From contig NZ_JAUGZK010000003.1 in the NCBI RefSeq assembly GCF_036327005.1, positions 359,857-423,856 of the forward strand: DNA of 64,000 nt, read 5' to 3'. The position numbers and the translations under genes are program-made. A model generated the notes under the pieces. The model ran no database searches. It saw nothing but the letters and a program-made list of their open reading frames with translations, and had not been told where the DNA came from. Positions 25,566 to 35,012 of this stretch are shown one piece after another (the stretch's first letter is position 1; each line of letters opens with the position of its first letter). The stretch comes from Alkalimonas mucilaginosa (GTDB taxonomy: Bacteria; Pseudomonadota; Gammaproteobacteria; Enterobacterales; Alteromonadaceae).

Positions 25566-26577
25566 TTTCACCGAGCCTAAGCTCATAAGACAGCAGCTGG
25601 TTGTCGTCCTGGCCGCTTTGAAAAGCACGGGCCGCGGCCTCGCCTTTTTGATCGCTGAATTGCCAGACCGAGCTCAGGGTTGGATGATAGCGCAGCGTCT
25701 CTTCAATACCATCAAAGCCCACCACCCGCAGCTGTTCGGGAATCCGCAGGCCAAGCGCCAGCGCCACCCGCATGGCACTGAGTGCAATCAGATCGCTCAT
25801 GCACAACAGCACCGTTGGCGCTGGTGACTGGCTTAGCACCGCTTTGGCGGCGGTTTCAGCGCAGGCCTGATTGCTCTCGGGCAAATGCCACAGCAGCTCG
25901 TTCGACAGAGTCAGCCCAAGCTGCTGCATGGCACGCTGATAACCATCCAGCCGGCGATGCGACACCGAGCTTTGATTGTCCCACAGCGGCGCCGTGCCCA
26001 CTGTCCGGCTATCGGCTGCGTCTATCAGACGTAGTCCTAACACCGCGACTTTATCGCCCGGTTTTAATACCGCCATGGCGCTGTCGTAAGCCGCCTGCTC
26101 ATTATCAATATTGACCGAGGGTCGGCCCGGTAAATCAAAATCGACCGTCAGCACCCGTTTCGGGCAACGTTTTAACTGTTCAATCAACTTGAGGTTGCGC
26201 GGCGCGCCGTAGCAGATAAAACCATCGACAAAATCGGTGATGCTATCCAGATTGTCGGCACTGCCCGAATACAGCAGCAGGTGTTTGCTCTGACGCTCCA
26301 GCTCGCGGGCCACGCCCTGTAAAAACTGGCTGGCCACCGGATCGCTGACCATGTACTCCAGCGAATCCGATAAAATCACTGCGACGATGCCGGAGCTGCC
26401 CTTGCGCAGCGATTGCGCTGCTTTGTTGGGGCCATCGTAGCCAAGTTCGGCGCAAGAGCTTAAAATTTTCTCTCGCAGCGCCACCGACAATTGATCCGGC
26501 CGGTTAAAGGCATTGGAGATGGTGGCAGTGGATACCCCCAGGGCTTTGGCGACACTTTTTAAGGTTGGTTTACTCAT
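25558..26577 (-). CDS. scrR: LacI-family transcriptional repressor of sucrose genes
   Basis: A 339-aa LacI-family regulator. The N-terminal helix-turn-helix and hinge read TLKSVAKALGVSTATISNAFNRPDQLS and ILSSCAELGYDGPNKAAQSLR. A periplasmic-binding-protein-like effector domain follows (GIVAVILSD, FVDGFICYG, VVGFDGIEE). It is divergent from the fructokinase gene and has the 14-bp palindrome CTTAATGCATTAAG between the two, so autoregulation is likely. Three matching palindromes in the locus fit a local sucrose regulon. The name ScrR rests on the neighbouring scrP and scrK genes. Confidence 0.88.
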   Translation of the reverse strand: MSKPTLKSVAKALGVSTATISNAFNRPDQLSVALREKILSSCAELGYDGPNKAAQSLRKGSSGIVAVILSDSLEYMVSDPVASQFLQGVARELERQSKHLLLYSGSADNLDSITDFVDGFICYGAPRNLKLIEQLKRCPKRVLTVDFDLPGRPSVNIDNEQAAYDSAMAVLKPGDKVAVLGLRLIDAADSRTVGTAPLWDNQSSVSHRRLDGYQRAMQQLGLTLSNELLWHLPESNQACAETAAKAVLSQSPAPTVLLCMSDLIALSAMRVALALGLRIPEQLRVVGFDGIEETLRYHPTLSSVWQFSDQKGEAAARAFQSGQDDNQLLSYELRLGESS

Positions 26578-26602
26578 CTTTCCAGTTCGCTTTTACTGGC
26601 AA

Positions 26603-26616
26603 CTTAATGCATTAAG
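26603..26616. promoter_or_regulatory. ScrR-type operator between scrR and scrK
   Basis: CTTAATGCATTAAG is a perfect 14-bp palindrome sharing outer arms CTTAAT/TTAAG with the two other sites. It lies 26 bp upstream of the repressor ATG and 59 bp upstream of the kinase ATG. Confidence 0.65.
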
Positions 26617-26674
26617 ATATATGATTTCACGGCCAATTGCTTGGATTTACCGAAAAATACTGCCGGAGCCTGTT

Positions 26675-27607
26675 ATGCTTGCCGTGATCGGAGAACATGT
26701 TGTTGATCTGCTGCCCACCACCGATGGCCTGTACCGGCCGGCGCTTGGCGGCTCGCCCTTTAATGTCGCCATAGCTGCGGCTCGTCAGGGCATTGACGTG
26801 CGCTACTTAAGCCCGTTCTCCGACGATCGTTTTGGCCAGCAATTTCTGCACTACTTGCAGCAGCAAGGTGCCCAGTATGGCCTGTCTTTTTTTAGCCGGC
26901 AACCCAGCTCGCTGGCACTGATCAGTTTTGATCAGCACCAACAGCCAGCTTACAGCCTATACCGCCAGGGGGTGGCCGATCGCGCTGTCACCTCAGAGCA
27001 ACAAATAGCCGCCCTGCCCGCCGACTGCCGCCTGCTGCACCTGGGCTCGCTGGCATTTGAGCCCGAAGATGCCAGCCGTATTCTGGCCGTGATGGCTTAT
27101 GCCAGACGTCAGGGCATTCGGCTGGCGATTGATATCAATGTTCGGCTATCGGCGGTGTCTGATGCCAATTTGTACCGGGAGCTGCTGCTGAAAGTCATCA
27201 GCAAAAGCCATTACATCAAAGCCAGTGATGAGGATCTGCAACTGCTGTGGCCAGAACTCAGTGGCGATGAGGCGATTCAGCGCCTGCAACAACTGGCCCC
27301 TAGCGCACTGTTGGCCCTGACCAAAGGCGAGCATGGCGCCAGCCTGTACTGGCAGCAGCATCAACTGCATCAGGAGGTGATCAAGGCCGAGCCTTTTGTC
27401 GATGCGGTGGGCGCAGGCGATACCTTCTGGGCCAATTTGCTGGCGGCTTTGCTGCGTTTGCAATTGCCGGACGCCACAGACATCAGTGAGGCAGCCCTTA
27501 GCCAGTGCCTGCACCATGCCATGCTGGCGGCCAGCCTGAATATCCGCCAGGCCGGTTGCCAACCGCCAACGCAAGCTGCGTTGGATCAGGCACTGAGTCA
27601 GCCTTAA
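26675..27607 (+). CDS. scrK: PfkB-family fructokinase
   Basis: A 310-aa cytoplasmic sugar kinase. Start at 26675 (GGAG 7 nt upstream): MLAVIGEHVVDLLP. PfkB signature 1 region: LGGSPFNVAIAAARQGIDVRY. Signature 2 with the catalytic base: DAVGAGDTFWANLL (Asp near 248). It probably phosphorylates the fructose released by sucrose phosphorylase to fructose 6-phosphate. The frame runs upstream to 26513 but overlaps the scrR gene and operator without a ribosome site. Other PfkB substrates are possible from sequence alone; the locus makes fructose most likely. Confidence 0.88.
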   Translation: MLAVIGEHVVDLLPTTDGLYRPALGGSPFNVAIAAARQGIDVRYLSPFSDDRFGQQFLHYLQQQGAQYGLSFFSRQPSSLALISFDQHQQPAYSLYRQGVADRAVTSEQQIAALPADCRLLHLGSLAFEPEDASRILAVMAYARRQGIRLAIDINVRLSAVSDANLYRELLLKVISKSHYIKASDEDLQLLWPELSGDEAIQRLQQLAPSALLALTKGEHGASLYWQQHQLHQEVIKAEPFVDAVGAGDTFWANLLAALLRLQLPDATDISEAALSQCLHHAMLAASLNIRQAGCQPPTQAALDQALSQP

Positions 27608-27629
27608 TCATTTGGCTCTAAGGTTTTTT
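27602..27629 (+). terminator. Weak terminator after scrK
   Basis: CCTTA and TAAGG form a 5-bp stem around a 12-base loop, followed by six T residues. The scrK stop codon lies in the left arm. The stem is short, so confidence is low. Confidence 0.3.
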
Positions 27630-28877
27630 GCTTGATAACTGCTGCAAGCGCGTTTTGGCTTCAATCCACTGCCCCATAAACTTGGTGCTGCGATGGGCAT
27701 GATGACGCAGCATCTGGCCGGTAAAGTTGCGCTCGCGAAACTTGGTAAGCTGCTCTCGCCGCTGCTCCAGCTCTGCCCAGACCCGCGCTTGCTCTGTGGT
27801 CGCATCAAAACGCTGCTTTAAGCAAACAAAGCCTTGCTGCTGTGCCTGCTGCCACAGGTCTTCATTTTGATACAGCGCTACCGCAGCATCTACCAGCGCA
27901 GCCTCATCATTGGCAATGCTGCCGGGCCAGGGCAAATCGCCGTGCATGCCCTCAGCCCCTATCGGGGTGGTGACGCTGGGGGTGCCTTGTTGCATCGCAT
28001 CAAGCAGCTTGCCTTTTAAACCAGCGCCAAAAGCCAGAGGTGCCAGACAAACCCGGGCCTGCTGCATCACCAGCGCCGCATCCTCGGCCCAGCCTTTGAT
28101 GTGAAAGCCAACTTTGGGCTGATGCAAGGCCGTTGCTTTGGGCGGCGGGTACGCGCCGTAGATATGCAGCTCAGCGCCGGGCAATCGGGCCCGGATGGCC
28201 GGCCATAGCGTGCGTAGCCACAGCACCGACTGCCAGTTGGGCGCATGGCGAAAATTGCCGATGGCAATAAAGTGCTGCCTATCAGAAAAAGCCGGACTGC
28301 TGCGATTTGGCGCTTCGGCAAAAAACGGGCAATAGCACAGCAGCTCGGCTGGCAACTGGTAATGCTGCGTCAATAGCTTCTGCTCGGCCTCGGAAATCAC
28401 CAGAGTCAGATCGCAGCGGTAAATGGCTGCCACTTCGCGCTTTGCCAGTTCAGTATTTAACTGGTTAGGAGCAAGCTTTAACACATCGCCCTGCCCGGCT
28501 TTAAAGGCTGCTTGCCTGGCATCGCGCAGCGCATGCAGGTCTTCCATATCCAGAATACGCATCGCTTCTGGGCACGCCTGCTCAACCCGCCAGCCGAATT
28601 GCTCTTCCAGCATAAAGCGGTCGAACAGCACCGCTGTTGGCTGCATTTGCGCTACCCAGTCATCAAAACTCTGATCATTGAGCGCTATGCTGTGTTCGGT
28701 CACCTGCCAGCGGCTTAAATCAACCCGATGCGGGCTTTTTTCCGCCGCACTGGCAAAGATCACCTGCCAGCCCTGCTGCCGGTACATCCGAATTAAACTC
28801 AGCATCCGGCTGCCGGCTGCCGAGGAGTTAGGCTCTGGCCAGACATAGCCAATAATGATCAATAAAGGCACTTTCAT
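27618..28877 (-). CDS. Glycosyltransferase (GT-B fold, group 1 type)
   Basis: A 419-aa glycosyltransferase from the ATG at 28877 (MKVPLLIIIGYVWPEPNSSA). The frame is open about 95 codons further upstream, but that part overlaps the opposite gene's leader and is Cys-rich and unlike the family. The N-terminal half has the GT-B Rossmann start and a Ser/Gly loop (SSAAGSRMLSLIR). The C-terminal half shows FIAIGNFRHAPNWQSV, ELHIYGAYPPP and LAPLAFGAGLKGKLLDAMQQG, the nucleotide-sugar-binding part of group 1 enzymes. There is no signal peptide; it is cytoplasmic or peripheral. Acceptor and donor are unknown, and it is not inside an obvious polysaccharide cluster. Confidence 0.82.
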   Translation of the reverse strand: MKVPLLIIIGYVWPEPNSSAAGSRMLSLIRMYRQQGWQVIFASAAEKSPHRVDLSRWQVTEHSIALNDQSFDDWVAQMQPTAVLFDRFMLEEQFGWRVEQACPEAMRILDMEDLHALRDARQAAFKAGQGDVLKLAPNQLNTELAKREVAAIYRCDLTLVISEAEQKLLTQHYQLPAELLCYCPFFAEAPNRSSPAFSDRQHFIAIGNFRHAPNWQSVLWLRTLWPAIRARLPGAELHIYGAYPPPKATALHQPKVGFHIKGWAEDAALVMQQARVCLAPLAFGAGLKGKLLDAMQQGTPSVTTPIGAEGMHGDLPWPGSIANDEAALVDAAVALYQNEDLWQQAQQQGFVCLKQRFDATTEQARVWAELEQRREQLTKFRERNFTGQMLRHHAHRSTKFMGQWIEAKTRLQQLSSKKP

Positions 28878-29037
28878 TCGCTGCGATTTCACCTGGGGTC
28901 TCGGTATGATGGCGCAGTGTACCCCAGGATGATACCTAAAGGCGAAAGCAATGCAGCTGCAGCTGTCACTGTCGTTGAGATGCCAAGTTGAACATCGTAC
29001 AATGCATAGCATCCGATGGTGGCATACGAGAAATAGC

Positions 29038-29583
29038 ATGGCAAAGTCTCTGGCAGAACAATTATTGGGCGCAGGCCTGGTCAATGAAAAAAAAGTAAAG
29101 CAGCTTAAACGCGAGAAACATTTGGAACGCAAGCAAGATCCTAAAGGAAAAGCCAAACCCAATGCCGAGCAGCAGGCACGGCTGGATCAGCAGCGGGTAG
29201 AAGCAGCCGAGCGCGATCGTGAGCTAAACCGCCAACGCAAAGCCGAACAAGATGCCAAAGCCATGCGGGCGCAAGCCCTGCAAATGCTGCAGCACAACAA
29301 ACAGCCGGTGGATGGCGATATTCGCTTTAACTTTACCGATCCGCGCACCAACAAAATCAAATTTTTGTTTGTCAGCGACAGAGTGCAACAGCACTTAAGC
29401 TCGGCCAAACTGGCCATTTGCGCTTACGATGAAGACTACTACGTGGTGCCGCGTCATGTGGCGGAGAAAGTGGCGGAGCGCTTTGCCGAATCATTAATTT
29501 ATCTGGCGGATGAAAGCCAGCAGCAACCGGATGAAGATGATCCGTACAAGGACTTCCCTATTCCGGATGATTTAATGTGGTAG
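29038..29583 (+). CDS. DUF2058 (YaiL-like) protein
   Basis: A 181-aa protein beginning MAKSLAEQLLGAGLVNEKKV, with a long Lys/Arg/Gln-rich coiled-coil stretch (about 20-85) and a C-terminal domain with FNFTDPRTNKIKFLFVSD and YDEDYYVVPRHVAEKVAER. This matches DUF2058, represented by E. coli YaiL, annotated as nucleoprotein/polynucleotide-associated. The basic coiled coil suggests nucleic-acid contact, but the biochemical role is not known to me. The tail is very acidic (DEDDPYKD). It is divergent from the glycosyltransferase gene. Confidence 0.85.
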   Translation: MAKSLAEQLLGAGLVNEKKVKQLKREKHLERKQDPKGKAKPNAEQQARLDQQRVEAAERDRELNRQRKAEQDAKAMRAQALQMLQHNKQPVDGDIRFNFTDPRTNKIKFLFVSDRVQQHLSSAKLAICAYDEDYYVVPRHVAEKVAERFAESLIYLADESQQQPDEDDPYKDFPIPDDLMW

Positions 29584-29698
29584 TTGCAGTTACGGCTCGA
29601 AGAGTTATCATTGGAATAGCCTACTTGCTATTGCTATTTTTTTGGCCCAGAGTTAAGCAACAAATAAAGATAACTTTGGGTTACTGGTTGGACACTGA

Positions 29699-32600
29699 AT
29701 GAGCCGATCCGCAGGTCGTAGTTTGACTCTGACATTGCTGCTGCTTTTACCACTTTGTTTGGCTGCAGAGATGCATCATGTGTTTCGCCTTTCACCGGAT
29801 AATGGCCTGAGCCAGGGGCATGTTAACCGCCTGCATCTCGATGCACATCACCAATTGTGGTTGGCGACCGATGGCGGTCTGGATCGTTTCGATGGCTATC
29901 AAAGCAGGTCCGTGCTCACTGAGCATTTACCTGCTAACACCGTGATTTACGATATGCACTGGCTAAGCAATCAGCAGGTGCATCTTGCCACCGCTCTTGG
30001 TTTGGTTGCGTTGGATTTGAGTACAAACCATAGTACATTGCTGCAACAACCCGACAGTGATCTCACCGATTACAGTGCGGAAGTAGTCTATCTGATCCGC
30101 CAGGACAAGAATGGCCGGCCACTCTATGCCGACTCGAGCCGGGTTTTTTCCTTACAGGATGGTCACCCCCATATTCATTTTACCCTGCCCAGTGTCGATA
30201 TTCATCGTCATTACATAAGGGATCTGTTGGCGTTTGAGCACTATCTGGTAGTAGCCACCAGTCAGGGGCTCTGGTTGCACGATCGGGAGCTGAGCCATAG
30301 TTGGCAACTCGATTATCTGCCAGAAGCCGAGCGTGATCAGTTGGATAGCAAAGCTTTGGCTTATCACAACCAGCAACTGTACCTTGGAACAGTTCAAGGG
30401 CTCTATGCCATTGCCACAAAGAGTTTTTCCAAACTGCCGCCAACTGAGCTGCGCCATGCAATTACAGCACAAGTGCTGTTACCAGAACACAATATCTGGC
30501 GGATCCAACCGGAGCATGACCAATTACTGCTTGCTACAAACCATGGCTTACTAACACTGAACCCACTGAACCTCGAACACCAGTTACTCTTTCAACCTGG
30601 TAGTACCCGCTACGGCTATTACGACAACAGCATCATCGATTTTATCCGCGACAAAAATGACAACCTCTGGCTGGCTACCCGTGGTGATGGTGCCTATTAC
30701 TGGCAATCTGCTGATGCCGTTTTTAGTAGTATTGTTAATACAGCGCAGCAGCAAAGCTTAAGTCATCCGTTTATTTTTGCCATGCATGCAGATACTGATG
30801 CGTTATGGATTGGTAGTCAGAATGGCTTGAATCGACTGGATTTAACAACGAATAAACTGGACTGGTACCTTGTTAACCCGGATGAGAAAGCAACAGAGTC
30901 AGAATCAAGCTTTTACAGTCTGCAGGCCTTACCCGATGCCGATGCACTCTGGCTTATGCATCTAGATGGCATTGCTTTGTTTAGTCGCAAGAAGAGGCAA
31001 CTGCTACCACTACCAGCCGAAACACAGCAAGTGTTGGCGGCCCAACCATACAGCATGCAGCTAAGTCCAGAGGGTGTACTCTTTGTGCATAACCAGGCTG
31101 GATTATTTCAAATCAGTCCGGAGTTTGAAGCCAGTCGATTGTACGAGCTGGAGCAAGGCTTTGTCGGCGACTGGGCCAGCCACTGGATTGGCGCACACCC
31201 GCTGCGACAACAGCAAATGCTGCTGTATGACAATTTTACCATCTGGTCTGTCGATACCAGCACAGGTACGATGCAACCTTTATATCAACTGCCCAAAGGG
31301 CACCAGCAAAGCAGTGCTTATGTGGAAGGGTTTCTGGTGCGGGGCGACAGCATCTGGATCCTGTTTCATGGACTTGGCCTGGTAGAGCTGGATAAAGACA
31401 CCTATCAAACAAAGCAGACGCTATTTGGCAGTGCAGCTATGCCTACCAATATCCTCTATCAATTGCATCAGGATACCGCTGGTATGCTGTGGATGAGTAG
31501 CCATTCCGGTTTGTGGCGCTTTAATCCGGAGCTTGGTCATTTCCGTCAATTCACCAGCCAGCAAGGGCTTGGCTTTCATGAATTTAATGGTTTTAGCAGC
31601 ACCCAACTGCCCGATGGTAAGCTGGCTTATGGTGGTGTCAAAGGGCTGGTTTGGTTTGATCCTACAGATGTGACAGATCAGCAATCACCCCAACCCAGGC
31701 TGGGCTTTTCTCACCTGTCGTTGTTATCCAGAGAGCTGCCAGCATTATTACATCCGCAACAACAGCATGCGCTTGCCTTGCAGCATGATGACTATGGACT
31801 GCAAATTCATTTTTCCACTTTCAGCTACCGCCAGCAAACGGATATCAGTTACCGTATTCAGTTGGACGGCCCCAGCAGGATCCCGACCTTCACCAGTAAA
31901 GATCCATACCTGCTGTTACCTCAGCTATTACCAGGCAATTACCTACTGACGGTCACAGCTTTTGACCCGACATCAGAACAAAACAGTGAGCCAGCCCAAC
32001 TCTCATTGCAAGTAGCTTATGCACCATGGAATAGCCCGCAAGCACGACTACTGTATTTACTTTGTTTCGTGGCAATAGTGCTGTTCTGGTTCCAGTGGCG
32101 GCAAAAACAAAAACTTCGGCTCATTCAGAAAAACAAAGAACTGCAGCAATCGAAAGAGCGATTGCAGTTAGCACTGGATATCGCCGACAGCGATGTCTGG
32201 AGCTGGAGTGCTGTCACCAATAGCTTACAACATCCGCAACGACAACAACTGCTGGCATGGTCAGCAGACGCAGAACCATCCTTCGAGCACTATGCAGAAC
32301 ACATACACCCAGACGATAAAGCCGATTACCTGCACGCTTGGAAAGAGTTATGCGCAGGGCTGAATGATCATTTTCAACAAGTCTATCGGGTACGTGATGC
32401 CGATCACAAGTGGCACTGGTTCAAGGACATTGGCCGGGTAACTCAACGGGATCAGGGACAGCTTATGCATGTCTCGGGTATTTACACCAACATCACAGCA
32501 CAAAAGCTCACCGAGCAAGAACTGGAACAACTCATTCACTTTGATAGCCTGACGCAATTACCAAACCGCAGTTACCTGCTGCAACAAATGGATACGCTGC

Positions 32601-33808
32601 TGCAAATTGCCCCTGCAACAGGCTTTAGCGTGTTATTTATTGACCTGGATCGCTTTAAACACATCAATGACAGTATGGGGCATGAACATGGTAATACGTT
32701 GCTGCAGGTCATTGCCGCTCGCTTGCAAAGCCAGTTGCAACCAGGCGAAATTCTGGCTCATCTGGGCAGTGACGAGTTTGTCTATATCATGCTCTCCAGT
32801 GAGCAGGCACAAATTGCAAATAAATCAGGAGCTTTACATCGTCTCATTGCCAAGCCAGTGATGCTGGATCAGCAATTGGTCCGCATCAGTTGCTCTATTG
32901 GGATTGCCTGCTATCCAAACCATAGCTCCGACAGTTACGAGCTGCTCAAATTTTCTGATATCGCCATGGCCTTCGCCAAACGACATGGTGAACTGGACTT
33001 CGCTATTTTCGAAAGCTCAATGCCAGAACGTATCAAAGCAAAAATGCAGCTGGAATATCAGCTAAAACAAGCCATTCAACATCACCAACTGCAGAATTAT
33101 TACCAGCCCATTGTCGACAGCAAACAACAAAAAACTGTCGGTGTTGAATTGCTCCTTCGGTGGAATAATGAAGGGCGCATGGTGTCGCCGGAGCAATTTA
33201 TTCCGATGGCTGAAGAGCTGGATTTGATGGGGGAACTCACCTGGGGTTCGGTACAAAAAGCACTGCATGATTTGCAGCGCTGGCATCAAATGGGTTTTCC
33301 TTTGTATCTGTCCATTAATTTATCGGCCAGTCAACTCAGTTCCGAGTTACTGGCTGAACGGCTGGATAGCCTGATCCAGCAGCAAGCCCTCAATCCGGCG
33401 ATGTTACGATTGGAAATTACCGAGTCTTCATTGATGAAGAACCGACGACAGGCCATTGACAATATGCAGCGGTTAAAACAGTTGGGTATACCATTGTATC
33501 TGGACGATTTTGGTACAGGCTACTCATCCCTGACCTACTTAAAAGATTTCCCGATTGATTTGATTAAAATTGATCGAAGTTTCGTATCTGGTGTGCAACA
33601 AGGAAGCCAGAATGCCATTTTAAACACCATCATTGCCCTGGCGCGCAATATGCAGCTGCCTTGCATTGCCGAAGGTGTTGAAACGCAGTATCAGTTGGAA
33701 TACCTGCAACAGCAAGGCTGTCACCTGATCCAAGGCTACTGGTATTCACCGCCTTTGCCAAAAGATCGTCTGGAGCAGTTTTTACGCGCCGAGCAGCAAA
33801 GGAGTTAA
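29699..33808 (+). CDS. Propeller-sensor PAS-GGDEF-EAL membrane protein
   Basis: A 1369-aa inner-membrane c-di-GMP protein. A signal peptide (residues 1-23) precedes a periplasmic beta-propeller of two-component-regulator repeats (first copy LSQGHVNRLHLDAHHQLWLA), then a Y_Y_Y domain (about 697-775), one transmembrane helix (about 782-800) and a short coiled coil. A PAS_3-like domain (about 820-935), GGDEF (about 950-1100) and EAL (about 1115-1365) follow. The GGDEF motif is GSDEF (about 1022), a change at the second Gly that usually harms cyclase activity. The EAL domain keeps ELLLRW, LEITESS, DDFGTGYSS, KIDRSF, EGVET and QGYW, so phosphodiesterase activity is expected. Propeller-Y_Y_Y sensors often respond to carbohydrates, but the ligand is unknown. 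The ribosome site is weak. Confidence 0.9.
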   Translation: MSRSAGRSLTLTLLLLLPLCLAAEMHHVFRLSPDNGLSQGHVNRLHLDAHHQLWLATDGGLDRFDGYQSRSVLTEHLPANTVIYDMHWLSNQQVHLATALGLVALDLSTNHSTLLQQPDSDLTDYSAEVVYLIRQDKNGRPLYADSSRVFSLQDGHPHIHFTLPSVDIHRHYIRDLLAFEHYLVVATSQGLWLHDRELSHSWQLDYLPEAERDQLDSKALAYHNQQLYLGTVQGLYAIATKSFSKLPPTELRHAITAQVLLPEHNIWRIQPEHDQLLLATNHGLLTLNPLNLEHQLLFQPGSTRYGYYDNSIIDFIRDKNDNLWLATRGDGAYYWQSADAVFSSIVNTAQQQSLSHPFIFAMHADTDALWIGSQNGLNRLDLTTNKLDWYLVNPDEKATESESSFYSLQALPDADALWLMHLDGIALFSRKKRQLLPLPAETQQVLAAQPYSMQLSPEGVLFVHNQAGLFQISPEFEASRLYELEQGFVGDWASHWIGAHPLRQQQMLLYDNFTIWSVDTSTGTMQPLYQLPKGHQQSSAYVEGFLVRGDSIWILFHGLGLVELDKDTYQTKQTLFGSAAMPTNILYQLHQDTAGMLWMSSHSGLWRFNPELGHFRQFTSQQGLGFHEFNGFSSTQLPDGKLAYGGVKGLVWFDPTDVTDQQSPQPRLGFSHLSLLSRELPALLHPQQQHALALQHDDYGLQIHFSTFSYRQQTDISYRIQLDGPSRIPTFTSKDPYLLLPQLLPGNYLLTVTAFDPTSEQNSEPAQLSLQVAYAPWNSPQARLLYLLCFVAIVLFWFQWRQKQKLRLIQKNKELQQSKERLQLALDIADSDVWSWSAVTNSLQHPQRQQLLAWSADAEPSFEHYAEHIHPDDKADYLHAWKELCAGLNDHFQQVYRVRDADHKWHWFKDIGRVTQRDQGQLMHVSGIYTNITAQKLTEQELEQLIHFDSLTQLPNRSYLLQQMDTLLQIAPATGFSVLFIDLDRFKHINDSMGHEHGNTLLQVIAARLQSQLQPGEILAHLGSDEFVYIMLSSEQAQIANKSGALHRLIAKPVMLDQQLVRISCSIGIACYPNHSSDSYELLKFSDIAMAFAKRHGELDFAIFESSMPERIKAKMQLEYQLKQAIQHHQLQNYYQPIVDSKQQKTVGVELLLRWNNEGRMVSPEQFIPMAEELDLMGELTWGSVQKALHDLQRWHQMGFPLYLSINLSASQLSSELLAERLDSLIQQQALNPAMLRLEITESSLMKNRRQAIDNMQRLKQLGIPLYLDDFGTGYSSLTYLKDFPIDLIKIDRSFVSGVQQGSQNAILNTIIALARNMQLPCIAEGVETQYQLEYLQQQGCHLIQGYWYSPPLPKDRLEQFLRAEQQRS

Positions 33809-33859
33809 TTACCCATTTACTCAAGCAAATTGGCACAGTAAAAGTAGCCTTTGGATGGC

Positions 33860-35011
33860 TCAGGACATTTTCCATGAAAAATCCAAAATTGCCTCACAAA
33901 TGGAAGGAGTCATATTTAAATCCGCACAGTAATTTCTTACCGCCAATGGTTTTTGATTGTGAAATAAAATCTGCTTAGCAATAAATAAAATCTGATGTTG
34001 AGGCTTAAGGTGCGGCTCTGTCACAGCCGTTGCATCGTGACATTTCATGATCAATTCACAGAGCTCCGCTTTATAGCCCCATAAACGCATAACATAGGCT
34101 GAGATCAGTTGGTAATCGGCACCATATTCTTGCAACATAGCCTCGTTGTGCAGGGTGCTTTCATCACTTCCTTCAGCCAATAAAATCATTTTGCCAATAA
34201 AGCTTAGCAATGCAGTCGCAAACAGCTCTTCTTGCGCATCGCGGTTAAGACCGCACGCTTTGGCAAAGGCTTTCACGCAACAAGCATAATCTGACGCAAT
34301 GTCGAGCTGTCGTTGATGGCTTTCAGCCGACACGGACGTTTGGTAATTTTTAGAAATCGCCATTGAACTGACAACAGCCATCAGCATTTTGGTTCCTAGC
34401 CGGGACACAGCTGCATCGATCGATGAGGTATGGCACTGAAAACCAAGGTAAGCGGAGTTGGCCAATTGCAACACTTTGGCCATGATCACTGGGTCTTTGG
34501 CAACGACGGCAGCGATTTCATGGGCATCACTATTGTCATCATCGACCAACACTTTTAACTTGCGCAGCAAACCACCTGAAACCGGAAAGCTGGTCATAGC
34601 CCCCAAAGCGGTGCGCGCTGAAGGCGCAAAAGGCAACCGCTTAAGGTCTGCCACTGCTTCAAACAAGGATTGCACATCCTGTGCATTAAAAGGCTTAGCC
34701 AGATACGCATGCACTACATTAGGCTGACGCATCATAGTTGCCAAGGTCATGTCTCCGGTGAGCAAAGCACGAACCGGGTAGGAGTTTTCCTCGGTGCAAC
34801 GTTCAAGCACATCCAACCCATGCATGTGCGGCATTAAGTAATCGCTGATCACCAAATCCACATGGGGGTGTTCACGCAGATAACACCAAAAAGGCTCTAG
34901 CTCACTGAAGGTTTCAATACAAGCTCCAGGGCACAAACGCTGCATTGTGCGCTTTAATGCTTTCAGTAAAAACGCATCGTCATCCAGCATCACAACCGTT
35001 ATCGAGTGCAT
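33860..35011 (-). CDS. Response regulator with HDOD output domain
   Basis: A 383-aa protein from the ATG at 35011 (GGGGG 5 nt upstream; an in-frame ATG at 35029 lies inside the preceding gene). The receiver domain covers about 1-125: VVMLDDDAFL, phospho-Asp in LVISDYLMPHMHG, Lys in YLAKPFN. The HDOD domain (about 140-340) has VVAKDPVIMAKVLQLANSAYLG and SIDAAVSRLGTKML. HDOD domains are HD-superfamily relatives without the metal-binding HD pair, used as signalling adaptors. The upstream gene's stop codon lies just before the ATG, so it is the third gene of a tight operon with REC-GGDEF-EAL and HTH-REC. Output partner unknown. Confidence 0.88.
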   Translation of the reverse strand: MHSITVVMLDDDAFLLKALKRTMQRLCPGACIETFSELEPFWCYLREHPHVDLVISDYLMPHMHGLDVLERCTEENSYPVRALLTGDMTLATMMRQPNVVHAYLAKPFNAQDVQSLFEAVADLKRLPFAPSARTALGAMTSFPVSGGLLRKLKVLVDDDNSDAHEIAAVVAKDPVIMAKVLQLANSAYLGFQCHTSSIDAAVSRLGTKMLMAVVSSMAISKNYQTSVSAESHQRQLDIASDYACCVKAFAKACGLNRDAQEELFATALLSFIGKMILLAEGSDESTLHNEAMLQEYGADYQLISAYVMRLWGYKAELCELIMKCHDATAVTEPHLKPQHQILFIAKQILFHNQKPLAVRNYCADLNMTPSICEAILDFSWKMS

Positions 35012-35012
35012 A

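Noticed and set aside
28878..29162. N-terminal extension of the glycosyltransferase by about 95 codons
   Set aside because: Overlaps the DUF2058 gene and its leader, is Cys-rich and unlike the family; the internal ATG at 28877 starts a normal GT-B domain.
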